Assembly: GCF_037861325.1 (NCBI RefSeq)
Contig: NZ_JAFELW010000007.1
Length of the DNA stretch: 64,000 nt
From: Riemerella anatipestifer_F
GTDB taxonomy: Bacteria > Bacteroidota > Bacteroidia > Flavobacteriales > Weeksellaceae
Strand: one strand, 5' to 3'
Positions 45,174 through 54,027 of the stretch are shown here, in pieces. The stretch's first letter is position 1; the number at the start of each line of letters is the position of its first letter. Under the pieces are notes generated by a model. That model worked only from the letters and a program-made list of their open reading frames with translations. It was not told where the DNA came from and ran no database searches. Both the position numbers and the translations under genes were made by a program.

Positions 45174-47567
45174 CTAATTTGATTTTTTTCTAAAATATCT
45201 AGTTGCTGTTAACCAAGTGGTTGCGGAGGTAAATGATACCACACTTATAGAACTCAAAGGCATTAGTATAGCGGCTACTAGAGGAGATAAGTGTCCTGTA
45301 ACAGCAAAGCCTAGACCTACCACATTATATAATATACTTATAACAAAAGTAGCTGATACTATTTTAATAGCGTCTTTACTTAGGGCTAAATAGTCTGGCA
45401 AAAAGTTAATGAATTTGCCGTCCATAATAACATCAGAAGATGGAGTGAAGGAGTTGGTGTCATCGGATACAGCTATGCCTATGTTACTTTGTTTTAATGC
45501 ACCAGCATCGTTAAGACCATCACCTAACATAGCTACTTTTTGTCCTGAATTTTGTAGGTTTTGTATGTAGTCCAACTTATCTTCTGGAGTTTGGTTGAAA
45601 CTCATATTGGTTACATTTGGAATTATTTTTTTGAGCTGATTGGTTTCGGATGCATTATCTCCACTAAGGATATGGATAGGGTAGGAACTGAGCTTTTGAT
45701 ACATTTCAGAAAGTCCTTCTCTATACTCATTTCTAAATATGAACTTTCCTATAAATTCGTTATTTTTACTGATGAAAACAGCGGTCTCTAGATTTTTACT
45801 TTCTTGTCCAGTAAACGAAGCTGAACCAATTTTATAAATTTGACTTCTAACCTGAGCGGAGTATCCTTTACCTGCTATTTCTTGGAAATTTTCTATTGGG
45901 AAATATTCATCAGTTATTTCTATATGTTCGTATAAATTTTTGGATAGAGGGTGATTAGAGTTTTTAAGTAAAGTTTTGATATTCTTTAAATCAAATTCGC
46001 TAATAGTATTGCCTTTATATTTAATATTAGATTTAGTGTTATAGGTAATAGTGCCTGTTTTGTCAAAGACGAGTGTGTTGATTTTAGCAAGTTTTTCTAT
46101 GGTAAGAGTATCCTTAACATAGAATTTTTTTCTGCCTAGTATTCTCATAATGTGTCCAAATGTAAACGGAGCGGATAGAGCTAACGCACAAGGACAAGCC
46201 ACTATAAGTATTGCAGAAACTACTTGGAACATTTTTTCTAAATCAATTCTGTACCAATAGATTCCTGCGATTAGCGTGATGCCTAATATAATGAATGTAA
46301 AATATTTACTTATCTTATTAGTAAGGTTATCTAGACCTGTTTCTTTTTGTTTAAAAGCCTCTTTGTTCCATAGTTGGGTAAGGTAGCTTTGGTCTACGGT
46401 TTTAATGACTTCTAGTTCCAAAATAGCACCTTGTTGCTTAGCTCCTGCGAAAATTTTATCACCAGGTTGTTTAGGTATTGTGGCTGATTCTCCAGTAATA
46501 AAACTGTTGTCAATATTGCCTTCACCACTAATAAGAATAGCGTCTACGGGAATAATTTCTTGATTTCGCACTAAAATTCTATCGCCAACTTTAATTTCAG
46601 ATAGAAGAATGTTTTTTTGTTTGCCTTCAAAATCTACTTTGGTTACAGCGATAGGATAGAAAGATTTATAATCTCTATCGTAGGATAGTGCAGTGTAAGT
46701 TCTTTTCTGGAAAAATTTCCCCATCAACATAAAAAATAACAATCCACACAGAGTATCAAAATAACCAGGACCATAATCTGTAGCTATTTCGTAGACGCTT
46801 CTTCCAAACAGAACGAGTATCCCTAAAACAATGGGTACATCTATATTTACAATATTATTTTTGATACCATACCAAGCGGATTTATAATAATCTGAAGCAG
46901 AATAAGCAACCACAGGAATGGAGAGTAACAAAGTTAAAAACCTAAAGAAAGGAGCGAATTGGTTAATCCAAAAATCGTTTTCTTTTGTAATCCAAGAAAG
47001 ATATTCAGGGAGGGCAAACATCATTGCATTTCCGAATGCAAATCCTGCTATGGCAAGTTTGATGATTAAATCTCGGTCTGTTTTTTCTATCTTTTTTTCA
47101 CTTGTTTCTAGATTGATAATAGGTTTATAGCCAAGATTAGTTAAGAATTTTGCAAGTTCACTGAGTTTAAGTTCATTATGGTTAAATGATATTTGCAAGT
47201 TCTTTTTTGTGAAATTAGCTTGGGAATAGCGTATGTGGGGGTTGATGTCTTTGAGGCTTTCGAGTAACCATATACAAGAGGAGCAGTGTATTACAGGTAT
47301 TTTAAAAGTTACTAAGGTAGAATTGCCTTCTGAGAAGTCCACAATTTTGTTAAATACCTCAGGGGTGTCTAAGTAGTCAAACTGTGAAGAGCCGTCTGTG
47401 TTTGGTCGGATTCCAGCGTTCTTATTTAGTTCGTAAAAATCACTTAATTGATTGAGATTTAGTATTTCGTAAACCGATTTGCAACCGTTGCAGCAGAACG
47501 TTTTTTCGTCAAAAGAAATACTTTCTTTATCTATCTCTAGTCCACAGTGAAAACATTTTCCTGACAT
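45174..47567 (-). CDS. ccoI: copper-type P1B ATPase of the cbb3 operon, CcoI
   Basis: Pumps copper out of the cytoplasm for cbb3 assembly. The 797-residue protein has an N-terminal Cys-rich domain (CFHCG ... FCCNGCKSVYEIL), a heavy-metal domain with HCSSCIWLLE (about 95), and eight helices including the CPC motif ACPCALALSAPF. It has the phosphorylation site DKTGTIT and the GDGLNDAGAL hinge. The domain set matches FixI/CcoI rather than CopA. It has its own promoter (47588-47595), divergent from the Crp/Fnr gene. Confidence 0.9.
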   Translation of the reverse strand: MSGKCFHCGLEIDKESISFDEKTFCCNGCKSVYEILNLNQLSDFYELNKNAGIRPNTDGSSQFDYLDTPEVFNKIVDFSEGNSTLVTFKIPVIHCSSCIWLLESLKDINPHIRYSQANFTKKNLQISFNHNELKLSELAKFLTNLGYKPIINLETSEKKIEKTDRDLIIKLAIAGFAFGNAMMFALPEYLSWITKENDFWINQFAPFFRFLTLLLSIPVVAYSASDYYKSAWYGIKNNIVNIDVPIVLGILVLFGRSVYEIATDYGPGYFDTLCGLLFFMLMGKFFQKRTYTALSYDRDYKSFYPIAVTKVDFEGKQKNILLSEIKVGDRILVRNQEIIPVDAILISGEGNIDNSFITGESATIPKQPGDKIFAGAKQQGAILELEVIKTVDQSYLTQLWNKEAFKQKETGLDNLTNKISKYFTFIILGITLIAGIYWYRIDLEKMFQVVSAILIVACPCALALSAPFTFGHIMRILGRKKFYVKDTLTIEKLAKINTLVFDKTGTITYNTKSNIKYKGNTISEFDLKNIKTLLKNSNHPLSKNLYEHIEITDEYFPIENFQEIAGKGYSAQVRSQIYKIGSASFTGQESKNLETAVFISKNNEFIGKFIFRNEYREGLSEMYQKLSSYPIHILSGDNASETNQLKKIIPNVTNMSFNQTPEDKLDYIQNLQNSGQKVAMLGDGLNDAGALKQSNIGIAVSDDTNSFTPSSDVIMDGKFINFLPDYLALSKDAIKIVSATFVISILYNVVGLGFAVTGHLSPLVAAILMPLSSISVVSFTSATTWLTATRYFRKKSN

Positions 47568-47587
47568 TACTTCAAAAGTTTAACACG

Positions 47588-47595
47588 CAAAAATA
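47588..47595 (-). promoter_or_regulatory. -7 promoter element of ccoI
   Basis: The minus strand reads TATTTTTG, about 20 bases before the ccoI ATG, in the 89-base divergent region shared with the Crp/Fnr gene. Confidence 0.45.
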
Positions 47596-47606
47596 TAATA
47601 AAAAAC

Positions 47607-47638
47607 TTGGTTACACATACTAAAAAATAGTATTTTTG
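47607..47638 (+). promoter_or_regulatory. promoter of the Crp/Fnr regulator gene
   Basis: TTG (47607-47609), a 21-base spacer and TATTTTTG (47631-47638). The transcript would start near 47645, inside the palindrome at 47639-47652. Confidence 0.55.
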
Positions 47639-47652
47639 CTGATAAATATCAG
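47639..47652 (+). promoter_or_regulatory. FNR-like palindrome at the Crp/Fnr start site
   Basis: CTGATAAATATCAG contains the exact FNR/CRP core TGAT-N4-ATCA. Its position over the predicted transcript start, five bases from the ATG, suits negative autoregulation. It is also 64 bases upstream of the ccoI start and could serve both. Confidence 0.5.
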
Positions 47653-47656
47653 TTAA

Positions 47657-48370
47657 ATGTCGTTTGAAAAACAGTTAGAAATTGAAAAGAAGTTTCAAGA
47701 AGTCTTTAGTGAAGCATTCTTTCAGAAAAACCTTAAACCTGAAGATTTTGAGAAATATACATCAAGTAAGGAGATTTTAAAGTATGATAAGGGAGATGTA
47801 CTTTTTGATGATGGAGAGCTACCTAAAGGAGTTTACTTTATAGAGAAAGGTACAGCCAAACTTTCAAAATCTGGAGTTTATGGTAAAGACCATATTTTAA
47901 GGATTGTTAAAGAAGGCGATATATTAGGGTATCGTTCGTTGTTTTGCAACGAGAATTTTCAAGCTAGGGCCGAAGCGATGACGGAGCTAGAAACTACTTT
48001 TGTGCCGTCTGATATTTTTATGCAACTATTAGAGGCAGATTCTAGATTGTCTTTTGCGATGATGCAAAAAATTGCCTTTGAATTAGGAGAGTCATCTAAT
48101 ACCATTACTTTTTTAGCACAAAAAACGGTTAGAGAAAGATTAGCTGAAATTTTACTTTTACTAGAACTTAAATTAGGAACAGATCCTGAAGGCTTCATTA
48201 AAATATGCCTTACTAGGGAAGAGGTAGCTAATCTTATAGGTACAGCAACGGAGAGTGCCATTAGACTTATTTCTGAGTTTAAAAATGATGGTCTTATCGA
48301 AGTCGAAGGTAGGAGTATCAAGATAAAAGATCATGATAAGTTGAAGAAAGTAGGACATGTGGTTCTCTAA
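47657..48370 (+). CDS. Crp/Fnr family transcriptional regulator
   Basis: A 237-residue regulator with a cyclic-nucleotide-binding-like barrel (about 30-135, including YDKGDVLFDDGELPKGVYFI) and a C-terminal winged helix (about 160-225) with LTREEVANLIGTATESAIRLISEF cut at EEVANLIGTATES as recognition helix. Only two cysteines are present and no N-terminal cluster, so it is not an Fe-S FNR. Divergent to ccoI, it probably tunes the cbb3 genes, an inference supported by the TGAT-N4-ATCA boxes. panB follows by 20 bases. Confidence 0.88.
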   Translation: MSFEKQLEIEKKFQEVFSEAFFQKNLKPEDFEKYTSSKEILKYDKGDVLFDDGELPKGVYFIEKGTAKLSKSGVYGKDHILRIVKEGDILGYRSLFCNENFQARAEAMTELETTFVPSDIFMQLLEADSRLSFAMMQKIAFELGESSNTITFLAQKTVRERLAEILLLLELKLGTDPEGFIKICLTREEVANLIGTATESAIRLISEFKNDGLIEVEGRSIKIKDHDKLKKVGHVVL

Positions 48371-48390
48371 ATTTTTAATGAAGTAAAAAT

Positions 48391-49206
48391 ATGTCTGTAC
48401 ATTCAGAAATAAAAAAGGTAACTACTGAAACCTTGCGAAAAATGAAATTTAGCAAGGAGAAAATTACAATGCTTACGGCATATGATTTCACTACTGCAAA
48501 AATGGTAGATGCTGGAGGGGTAGATACTATTCTAGTCGGGGACTCAGCAGCTAATGTAATGGCTGGATATGAAACCACATTGCCAATTACTCTAGACCAT
48601 ATGATATATCACGCACAATCGGTGGTTCGTGGGGTAGAAAGAGCTTTGGTAGTGGTGGATTTGCCATTTGGAACTTATCAAAGCAATCCTCAGAAAGCCT
48701 TAGAATCTGCGGTGAGAATTATGAAAGAGTCAGAAGCTCACGCTGTAAAATTAGAAGGAGGAGCAGAAGTTTCAGACGCGATAAAAAATATCATCAATGC
48801 AGGTATTCCTGTAATGGGACATTTGGGGCTTACACCACAATCAATCAATCAATTTGGAACTTACAAGGTAAGAGCAAAAGAAGAAGTTGAAGCTGAAAAG
48901 CTAGTTAAAGATGCTCAGCTGTTAGAAGAATTGGGTTGTTTTGCCGTTGTCTTAGAAAAAATACCGTCCGAGTTAGCTAAAAAAGTAACCGAAAGTATCT
49001 CTATTCCTACTATTGGAATAGGAGCAGGTGTTAATTGCGATGGGCAAGTTCTGGTTTATCAGGATATGGTAGGTATGAATCAGGGGTTTTCTCCTAAATT
49101 TTTGAGACGCTATTTAGACCTTTATTCAGAAATTACAGGAGCGGTGTCTCAGTATGTTAAAGATGTAAAAACATTAGACTTTCCTAATGAGTCGGAAAGT
49201 TATTAA
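48391..49206 (+). CDS. panB: 3-methyl-2-oxobutanoate hydroxymethyltransferase
   Basis: Makes ketopantoate from ketoisovalerate and methylene-tetrahydrofolate in pantothenate and CoA synthesis. The 271-residue protein has KITMLTAYDFTTAKMVDAGGVD cut at MLTAYDFTTA, GDSAANVMAGYETTLPITLDHM cut at GDSAANVM, and the metal-binding and catalytic SIPTIGIGAGVNCDGQVLV region cut at TIGIGAGVNCDGQVLV. The length is normal. It is translated from a run with the Crp/Fnr gene. Confidence 0.95.
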   Translation: MSVHSEIKKVTTETLRKMKFSKEKITMLTAYDFTTAKMVDAGGVDTILVGDSAANVMAGYETTLPITLDHMIYHAQSVVRGVERALVVVDLPFGTYQSNPQKALESAVRIMKESEAHAVKLEGGAEVSDAIKNIINAGIPVMGHLGLTPQSINQFGTYKVRAKEEVEAEKLVKDAQLLEELGCFAVVLEKIPSELAKKVTESISIPTIGIGAGVNCDGQVLVYQDMVGMNQGFSPKFLRRYLDLYSEITGAVSQYVKDVKTLDFPNESESY

Positions 49207-49215
49207 AATTTAATT

Positions 49216-49527
49216 ATGGATAAAAGAACTTTACAGAGCATTGTTTCTGTTGCAGCGATATTGTGTATTGTAGTGGGTTGGGTTAATCCATTTTCTCCAG
49301 AGATTAACTATATTATTTCTAGACAAGTATTTTATATTCTTGTCGGAGGAAGTTTTATTCTTATGGGAGGAATGTTACCTAATAAAAAATACTCCTATTT
49401 AATGTATCTAGCAGCAGGGCTTTGTATTGTGGGGGCTTTTTTACCTATGGGCTCTTCTTTTGAGGTCATTAAAACTGTGGGTTTACTTCTTGGGGTAGTT
49501 ATTTCTTTTGTTGGTCGTAGAGGTTAA
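49216..49527 (+). CDS. small membrane protein, function unknown
   Basis: A 103-residue protein of almost entirely hydrophobic character, with four predicted membrane helices and a short basic end (GRRG). No family is recognised. Gaps of nine bases on each side tie it to panB and the pseudouridine synthase gene. Confidence 0.55.
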   Translation: MDKRTLQSIVSVAAILCIVVGWVNPFSPEINYIISRQVFYILVGGSFILMGGMLPNKKYSYLMYLAAGLCIVGAFLPMGSSFEVIKTVGLLLGVVISFVGRRG

Positions 49528-49536
49528 TGATGATTT

Positions 49537-50229
49537 ATGATTCAAGAACAAATTCTTTATGAGGATAATCATCTGCTAGTTATCAATAAGAAGGCGGGAC
49601 AATTAGTTCAAGGGGATAAAACAGGTGATGCCTCGCTACTAGAACTGATAAAGTATTTTATAAAATCACGAGATAATAAGCCGGGTAATGTTTTTTTAGG
49701 GCTGGTGCATAGGATAGACCGCCCAACATCTGGGTTGGTAATTTATGCTAAAACATCTAAAGCTCTTACGAGGTTAACCCAAATGGTTAAAAATAGAGAA
49801 ATTAAAAAAACTTACTGGGCGATAGTTCCTAAAGAAATGATTTCTCCTTCTCAAAAATTGGTTCATTATCTCAAAAAGAATGAAAAGAATAATAAAGCGA
49901 TAATCTTTACTAAACCTACGGAAGGTGCTAAACAAGCTATTTTATCCTATAATTTAATATTGAGTTTAGATAATTATTTGCTTTTAGAGATAGATTTAGA
50001 AACAGGTCGTCATCACCAAATTAGGGCTCAGCTGTCTAAGATAGGAATTCCTATAAAAGGAGATTTAAAATATGGTGCTCCTCGTTCTAATTCAGATGGA
50101 GGAATTTCTCTTCATGCGAGAAGGTTAGAATTTATTCACCCTGTATCCAAAGAAAAAATAACCATTGTAGCTCCTGTGCCATCTCAAGATTCTGTTTGGC
50201 GAGCGTGTGAGGAAGGAATTGTACAATAA
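49537..50229 (+). CDS. RluA family RNA pseudouridine synthase
   Basis: A 230-residue enzyme that isomerises uridine in rRNA or tRNA. The catalytic Asp is in HRIDRPTSGLVIYAKT (about 68-83) and GRHHQIRAQLS (about 152-162) is the second family motif. It lacks an N-terminal S4 RNA-binding domain, so it resembles RluA/TruC types rather than RluC/RluD. The exact target site cannot be told. It ends two bases from the convergent PorV/PorQ gene. Confidence 0.88.
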   Translation: MIQEQILYEDNHLLVINKKAGQLVQGDKTGDASLLELIKYFIKSRDNKPGNVFLGLVHRIDRPTSGLVIYAKTSKALTRLTQMVKNREIKKTYWAIVPKEMISPSQKLVHYLKKNEKNNKAIIFTKPTEGAKQAILSYNLILSLDNYLLLEIDLETGRHHQIRAQLSKIGIPIKGDLKYGAPRSNSDGGISLHARRLEFIHPVSKEKITIVAPVPSQDSVWRACEEGIVQ

Positions 50230-50230
50230 T

Positions 50231-51316
50231 TTATCTTCTGAAATTTGCCATATCTAGCTTTAGTGAGAAAAAGTTAGAATAGAAATTACTTCCTCCAATG
50301 CCAGAATTGGTAATGGCATAATCTAATGTTAAACCTTTATAGCGAATGCCCACACCTGCACTTGGTTGAAATGATAATTGTCTTTTTTGACTTTCAAGGT
50401 CTGTGATATTTTGAAATCGGTTAACGCCTAATCTTACAAAAATCATTTTTTGAAAAGAAAGTTCACTGCCTAGATAAGGAGTAATGCTAGCAAAGTCGGT
50501 AGAAATAAGTGCTGCAGTTTTTGTAAAATCAACATTAAGACCTGCCTCTGGAAGAAAGTCAAAATCACGATTGAGTTCAAAGTTTTTGCTGACTCCTAAG
50601 TTTAGTTTTTGCATCGATAGTTCCATTTTGTTTTTAGGTGCAGGGTTGAATTCCTCTCCGTTAACCACGGTAGAAAGTTCTTTTTCATTTATAGACCAAA
50701 AATTAACGGTAGTGGTAGCATCTCTAAGCATCGCGCCGTAATTCCACCCTTTATCCGAATGATAGATAGCTCCTATATCAAACCCAAACCCAAATCCGTT
50801 AGCAAATTTCCCCACATTTCTATAAACCAGTTTAGCATTAACTCCGACATCTAATTTATGGGTTGGACGAAAAGCATAGGAAAGTAGAGCGGCATAGTCG
50901 GCTTGAGAGAATTTTGTAACTTTATCATAATCTATATTGCCTTCGCCGTCTATCATTTGAGTTGTGTTGAGAATGTTGTCCACGCCTAACCTTACTAAAG
51001 AGAATGCAAAAACACCTTTGTTGTAATCTAAAGGCTTTGCGAATGCCATATAATCATATTTAGCAATACTTTCAAAATATTCGGCGTGCATAGCAGAGGC
51101 TTGCCAATCGTTTTCAATTTTTGCTAGTCCAGCAGGATTCCACATTGGGGAATAAACATCATCTTGGTTAGAAATAACAGCACCTCCCATAGCAAGTCCT
51201 CTAGCACCAGCACCAATGTTTAGAAATTCATTAGAATATTTTCTAACGATTTGGGCGATATTTAGATTGAAAATCAATAGCAGTACAATATTGATGGTTT
51301 TAAATAAAGTCTTCAT
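50231..51316 (-). CDS. PorV/PorQ family outer-membrane protein (type IX secretion)
   Basis: A 361-residue beta-barrel protein with a signal peptide (to about residue 22). The motif NIGAGARGLAMGGAVISNQDDVYSPMWNPAGLA cut at GARGLAMGGA and SPMWNPAGLA marks the PorV/PorQ family related to FadL barrels. PorV shuttles type IX secretion substrates at the surface, and PorQ-type members have related roles. Which one this is cannot be settled here. The C terminus ends basic (FRR). Confidence 0.8.
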   Translation of the reverse strand: MKTLFKTINIVLLLIFNLNIAQIVRKYSNEFLNIGAGARGLAMGGAVISNQDDVYSPMWNPAGLAKIENDWQASAMHAEYFESIAKYDYMAFAKPLDYNKGVFAFSLVRLGVDNILNTTQMIDGEGNIDYDKVTKFSQADYAALLSYAFRPTHKLDVGVNAKLVYRNVGKFANGFGFGFDIGAIYHSDKGWNYGAMLRDATTTVNFWSINEKELSTVVNGEEFNPAPKNKMELSMQKLNLGVSKNFELNRDFDFLPEAGLNVDFTKTAALISTDFASITPYLGSELSFQKMIFVRLGVNRFQNITDLESQKRQLSFQPSAGVGIRYKGLTLDYAITNSGIGGSNFYSNFFSLKLDMANFRR

Positions 51317-51325
51317 ATGTTGTAT

Positions 51326-52213
51326 TTAATGACTTGTTTTTAGGGCTTTTTTTCGTTTTGCTTTTATCATGCCGTTGGCGACTATAGAAAAAATCATAAT
51401 TCCGGCTCCTAGGTAGAACATAGGGCTCATGTGTTCTGACTCACCGAATATAAGGTAAGCTAGTATAATCCCATAAACAGGTTCTAGATTTACGGTTAAT
51501 ATAAGTGTGAATGGCGAAATTACTTTCATTAAGCTAGTGGATTCTATCATAGGGTATGCGGTAAAACCAATAGCGAGAATTAGAACTAGCAGAGCATCTT
51601 TAATTCCTATTTCGTGTATATTGTCAAGAGTTCCATTGATGCCAAGTATGGTGCTTACGAGGAGCCATCCACCTACCATTTCATAAAAAATAATATGACT
51701 AGCTGGTGTGGTTTGTGATAATTTTCCATTAAGAATAGAAAAAATAGTTCCCAGTAAGGCACAGATAGCTCCGTAGATAATACCTTCTACATATCTAAAT
51801 TCTGTTTTAAAGATAAGTCCCATCCCTCCCAATATTACAATGCCTATAGCAACTTCTGTCCAGTCTAGTCTTCTTTTATAGATAATGGGCTCTATTATAG
51901 AAGCAAAAATAGTAGATAGAGCTACACAGCTAAGAGCGATAGATACATTGGAAACTTTGATAGATTGAAAGAAAAATAACCAATGAAGCCCCATAATAAC
52001 TCCAATACCAAGTAGTTGTAATAGTCGTTTAGAAGAAAGTTTGATGCTTTTTCGTTTTATAAGTCGTAGAAAAATAAAAAGAACCAAAGCGGTGAGCCCC
52101 ATTCTATAAAAAACCAAAGTGTAGGTGTCTAAGCTAATCATTTTGCCAAGAATAGCCGTAAATCCCCACATGAATACAATGAGGTGTAATCTAAATGTTG
52201 TGTTATTCCACAT
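51326..52213 (-). CDS. EamA/DMT family transporter
   Basis: A 295-residue inner-membrane protein with ten predicted helices in two EamA repeats (about 1-140 and 150-290), as in drug/metabolite transporters such as RhaT and YdcZ relatives. The substrate is unknown. The frame begins with TTG at 52237, but the ATG at 52213 (MWNNTTFRLH) fits better. It is nine bases from the PorV/PorQ gene on the same strand. Confidence 0.82.
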   Translation of the reverse strand: MWNNTTFRLHLIVFMWGFTAILGKMISLDTYTLVFYRMGLTALVLFIFLRLIKRKSIKLSSKRLLQLLGIGVIMGLHWLFFFQSIKVSNVSIALSCVALSTIFASIIEPIIYKRRLDWTEVAIGIVILGGMGLIFKTEFRYVEGIIYGAICALLGTIFSILNGKLSQTTPASHIIFYEMVGGWLLVSTILGINGTLDNIHEIGIKDALLVLILAIGFTAYPMIESTSLMKVISPFTLILTVNLEPVYGIILAYLIFGESEHMSPMFYLGAGIMIFSIVANGMIKAKRKKALKTSH

Positions 52214-52293
52214 TTTTAATCTTAAATTAAACTGCAAAGAACGAAAATAAATGCTAAAACATCAATTTTTTAGGCAAAAAAAATAGGTTAAAT

Positions 52294-52324
52294 TTGGAAT
52301 ATAAAAATTAAAGCCTTACTTTTG
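52294..52324 (+). promoter_or_regulatory. rpsU promoter
   Basis: TTG (52294-52296), a 20-base spacer and TACTTTTG (52317-52324), giving a leader of about 17 bases before the rpsU ATG. Confidence 0.65.
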
Positions 52325-52347
52325 CACCCGAAAATGAGATGTAAACT

Positions 52348-52545
52348 ATGCTAATAATTCCAGTAAAAGATGGAGAGTCCATCGACAGAGCGCTGAAAAA
52401 ATACAAAAGGAAATTTGACAAAACTGGTGTTGTACGTGCTTTAAGAGCAAGACAGCAGTATGTTAAGCCTTCTGTACTTAGAAGACAGCAGATTTTAAGA
52501 GCGGCTCACAAGCAAAGAGCTTTAAGTAAAGAAGAACAAGCATAA
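52348..52545 (+). CDS. rpsU: 30S ribosomal protein S21
   Basis: A 65-residue basic protein with the S21 pattern: IIPVKDGESIDRALKKYKRKFDKTG cut at ESIDRALKKYKRKF, then VVRALRARQQYVKPSVLRR. In Bacteroidetes S21 helps to sequester the anti-Shine-Dalgarno region of 16S rRNA, which fits the lack of Shine-Dalgarno sites in most genes here. It has its own promoter and terminator. Confidence 0.95.
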   Translation: MLIIPVKDGESIDRALKKYKRKFDKTGVVRALRARQQYVKPSVLRRQQILRAAHKQRALSKEEQA

Positions 52546-52569
52546 AAATTTCTTCTTAGGTTTAAGTCT

Positions 52570-52609
52570 AAAAATCACTTCTTAATTTAGAATTAGGAAG
52601 TGATTTTTT
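52570..52609 (+). terminator. intrinsic terminator after rpsU
   Basis: AAATCACTTC-TTAATT pairs with AATTA-GAAGTGATTT, with a T run after it. Confidence 0.8.
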
Positions 52610-52612
52610 ATT

Positions 52613-52620
52613 TATCTTTG
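52613..52620 (+). promoter_or_regulatory. -7 promoter element of the Xer recombinase gene
   Basis: TATCTTTG, a TAnnTTTG match, 17 bases before the ATG and directly after the rpsU terminator. Confidence 0.5.
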
Positions 52621-52637
52621 ATGGATATTTTTCCAAT

Positions 52638-53513
52638 ATGGTTGAGAAATTTTTAGATTATATTACAATTGAGAAAAGATATTCTTTAAATACACTGGCT
52701 AGTTATAGTAGAGATTTACAAGATTTCTCTGATTTTGTTAAAGAAACTGAAGGGGTAGATGCCTTGATAAGTGTAGATAAAAAAGTAATAAGAAATTTTG
52801 TGGTCTATCTTAGTGAAAATAATCTGAGTAAGAGAACCATTAATAGAAAATTATCTGCGTTAAGGAGTTTTTATATTTATCTTGTCAAATTGGGGATTAT
52901 TTCTGCATCTCCTATGGAAACGGTGTCTTCTTTGAAATTTTATGGAGAAAAGCAAATTCCTTTTTCTCAAAAGGAAATGGAAAATTTGCGAAGGCTCTTA
53001 AATGAAGAAAAGTTATTACTAAACAAACTTATTATAGAATTACTTTACCAAACAGGAATGCGTAAGTCAGAATTGTGTGGGCTTGCATTAAAAGATGTGG
53101 ATTTTATTCAGAATAGGATACGGGTTGTAGGTAAGGGTAATAAGATGAGAGAGATACCTATTTCAGAAAATATAAAAAGAGAATTAAAACTGTATCTTGA
53201 AAAAGAAAGAAAGCCTACTAAAGAGAATTTGGATTATTTTTTTGTTCGAGAAAGCGGTCAAAAACTAACGGGGAAATTTGTTTATTCTGTAGTAAATAAC
53301 TATCTTAGTGCTGTAACTTCCAAAAAAAAGAAAAGTCCTCATATGTTAAGGCATAGTTTTGCGACGCATGTTTTGGAAAATGGTGCGGAAATTGCTCAGG
53401 TAAAAGAGATTTTAGGACACGCGAGTTTAGCATCTACTCAGGTGTATACATCAGCAGATGTTAATAAGTTGAAAAAGGTGCTTAACTCGTTTCATCCTAG
53501 AGGAAAGAAATAA
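52638..53513 (+). CDS. tyrosine recombinase, XerC/XerD type
   Basis: A 291-residue site-specific recombinase of the size used for chromosome dimer resolution. The N-terminal SAM-like domain (FLDYITIEKRYSLNTLASYSRDL cut at RYSLNTLASYSRDL) leads to the catalytic domain with Arg in YQTGMRKSELCGL (about 150), HMLRHSFATH (about 240), LGHASLASTQ and the nucleophile Tyr in VYTS (about 274). Its place among translation genes is typical for Flavobacteria, so I read it as housekeeping Xer, not a mobile element. Confidence 0.9.
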   Translation: MVEKFLDYITIEKRYSLNTLASYSRDLQDFSDFVKETEGVDALISVDKKVIRNFVVYLSENNLSKRTINRKLSALRSFYIYLVKLGIISASPMETVSSLKFYGEKQIPFSQKEMENLRRLLNEEKLLLNKLIIELLYQTGMRKSELCGLALKDVDFIQNRIRVVGKGNKMREIPISENIKRELKLYLEKERKPTKENLDYFFVRESGQKLTGKFVYSVVNNYLSAVTSKKKKSPHMLRHSFATHVLENGAEIAQVKEILGHASLASTQVYTSADVNKLKKVLNSFHPRGKK

Positions 53514-53540
53514 GAAAATAACTTTATAAAAAATAACTTT

Positions 53541-53831
53541 ATGAAAATTACAGTTCAAGCAATGGGGCTTACGCCTCATCAACCATTAGAGGAGTATTTA
53601 GATAAAAAATTAAATAAATTAGATACTTTTTATGATAAAATTTTAGAGTGTCAAGTTTTTTTGAAAGTAGAAAATACATCAGAAAAAGAAAATAAAACAG
53701 CGGAGGTTATTTTGGCTGTGCCGGGAGATGATATTGTGGTAAAGAAGACTTGTGCTACATTTGAAGAAGCAATAGATAAATGTCATGATATAGCTAAAAA
53801 ATTGTTAATCAAGAAGAAAGAGAAAAATTAA
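53541..53831 (+). CDS. hpf: ribosome hibernation factor, HPF/RaiA family
   Basis: A 96-residue protein with the short HPF fold: MKITVQAMGLTPHQPLEEYLDKKLNKLD cut at TPHQPLEEYLDKKLNKL, and a central beta segment ending KKTCATFEEAIDKC. It binds the decoding region of idle 70S ribosomes. It lacks the long C-terminal dimerisation domain and so is of the short type. It lies 27 bases after the Xer gene and just before a tRNA cluster. Confidence 0.88.
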   Translation: MKITVQAMGLTPHQPLEEYLDKKLNKLDTFYDKILECQVFLKVENTSEKENKTAEVILAVPGDDIVVKKTCATFEEAIDKCHDIAKKLLIKKKEKN

Positions 53832-53861
53832 AATGTTTTTTCATTTTTTTTGATAAAATAT

Positions 53862-53893
53862 TTGTTTATTTCAAAAAAAGTGTTGTATATTTG
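53862..53893 (+). promoter_or_regulatory. promoter of the tRNA-Thr/Tyr pair
   Basis: TTG (53862-53864), a 21-base spacer and TATATTTG (53886-53893). The transcript would start near 53900, 40 bases before the first tRNA. Confidence 0.6.
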
Positions 53894-53939
53894 CAACCGC
53901 AAAAGAGAACAGTTGTTTACTTGAAATATACAAATATTT

Positions 53940-54013
53940 GCCTCCATAGCTCAGTTGGCCAGAGCACGTGATTTGTAATCTCGGGGTCGTGGGTTCGAAT
54001 CCCTCTGGAGGCT
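53940..54013 (+). tRNA. tRNA-Thr (anticodon TGT)
   Basis: A 74-base cloverleaf. GCCTCCA (53940-53946) pairs with TGGAGGC (54006-54012) in the acceptor stem; T-arm GGGTTCGAATCCC; anticodon loop TTTGTAA reads TGT, so it decodes ACA. CCA is not encoded. Confidence 0.93.
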
Positions 54014-54027
54014 CATAAAAAATTGCT

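Noticed and set aside
47588..47638. An FNR-type Fe-S cluster in the Crp/Fnr protein.
   Set aside because: The protein encoded downstream (47657-48370) has only two widely spaced cysteines and none in the N-terminal position required.
52638..53513. The tyrosine recombinase next to a tRNA cluster as a sign of an integrated element.
   Set aside because: The protein has the size and motifs of housekeeping Xer and sits in a normal translation-gene neighbourhood. No duplicated tRNA 3' end, phage or plasmid genes are nearby.
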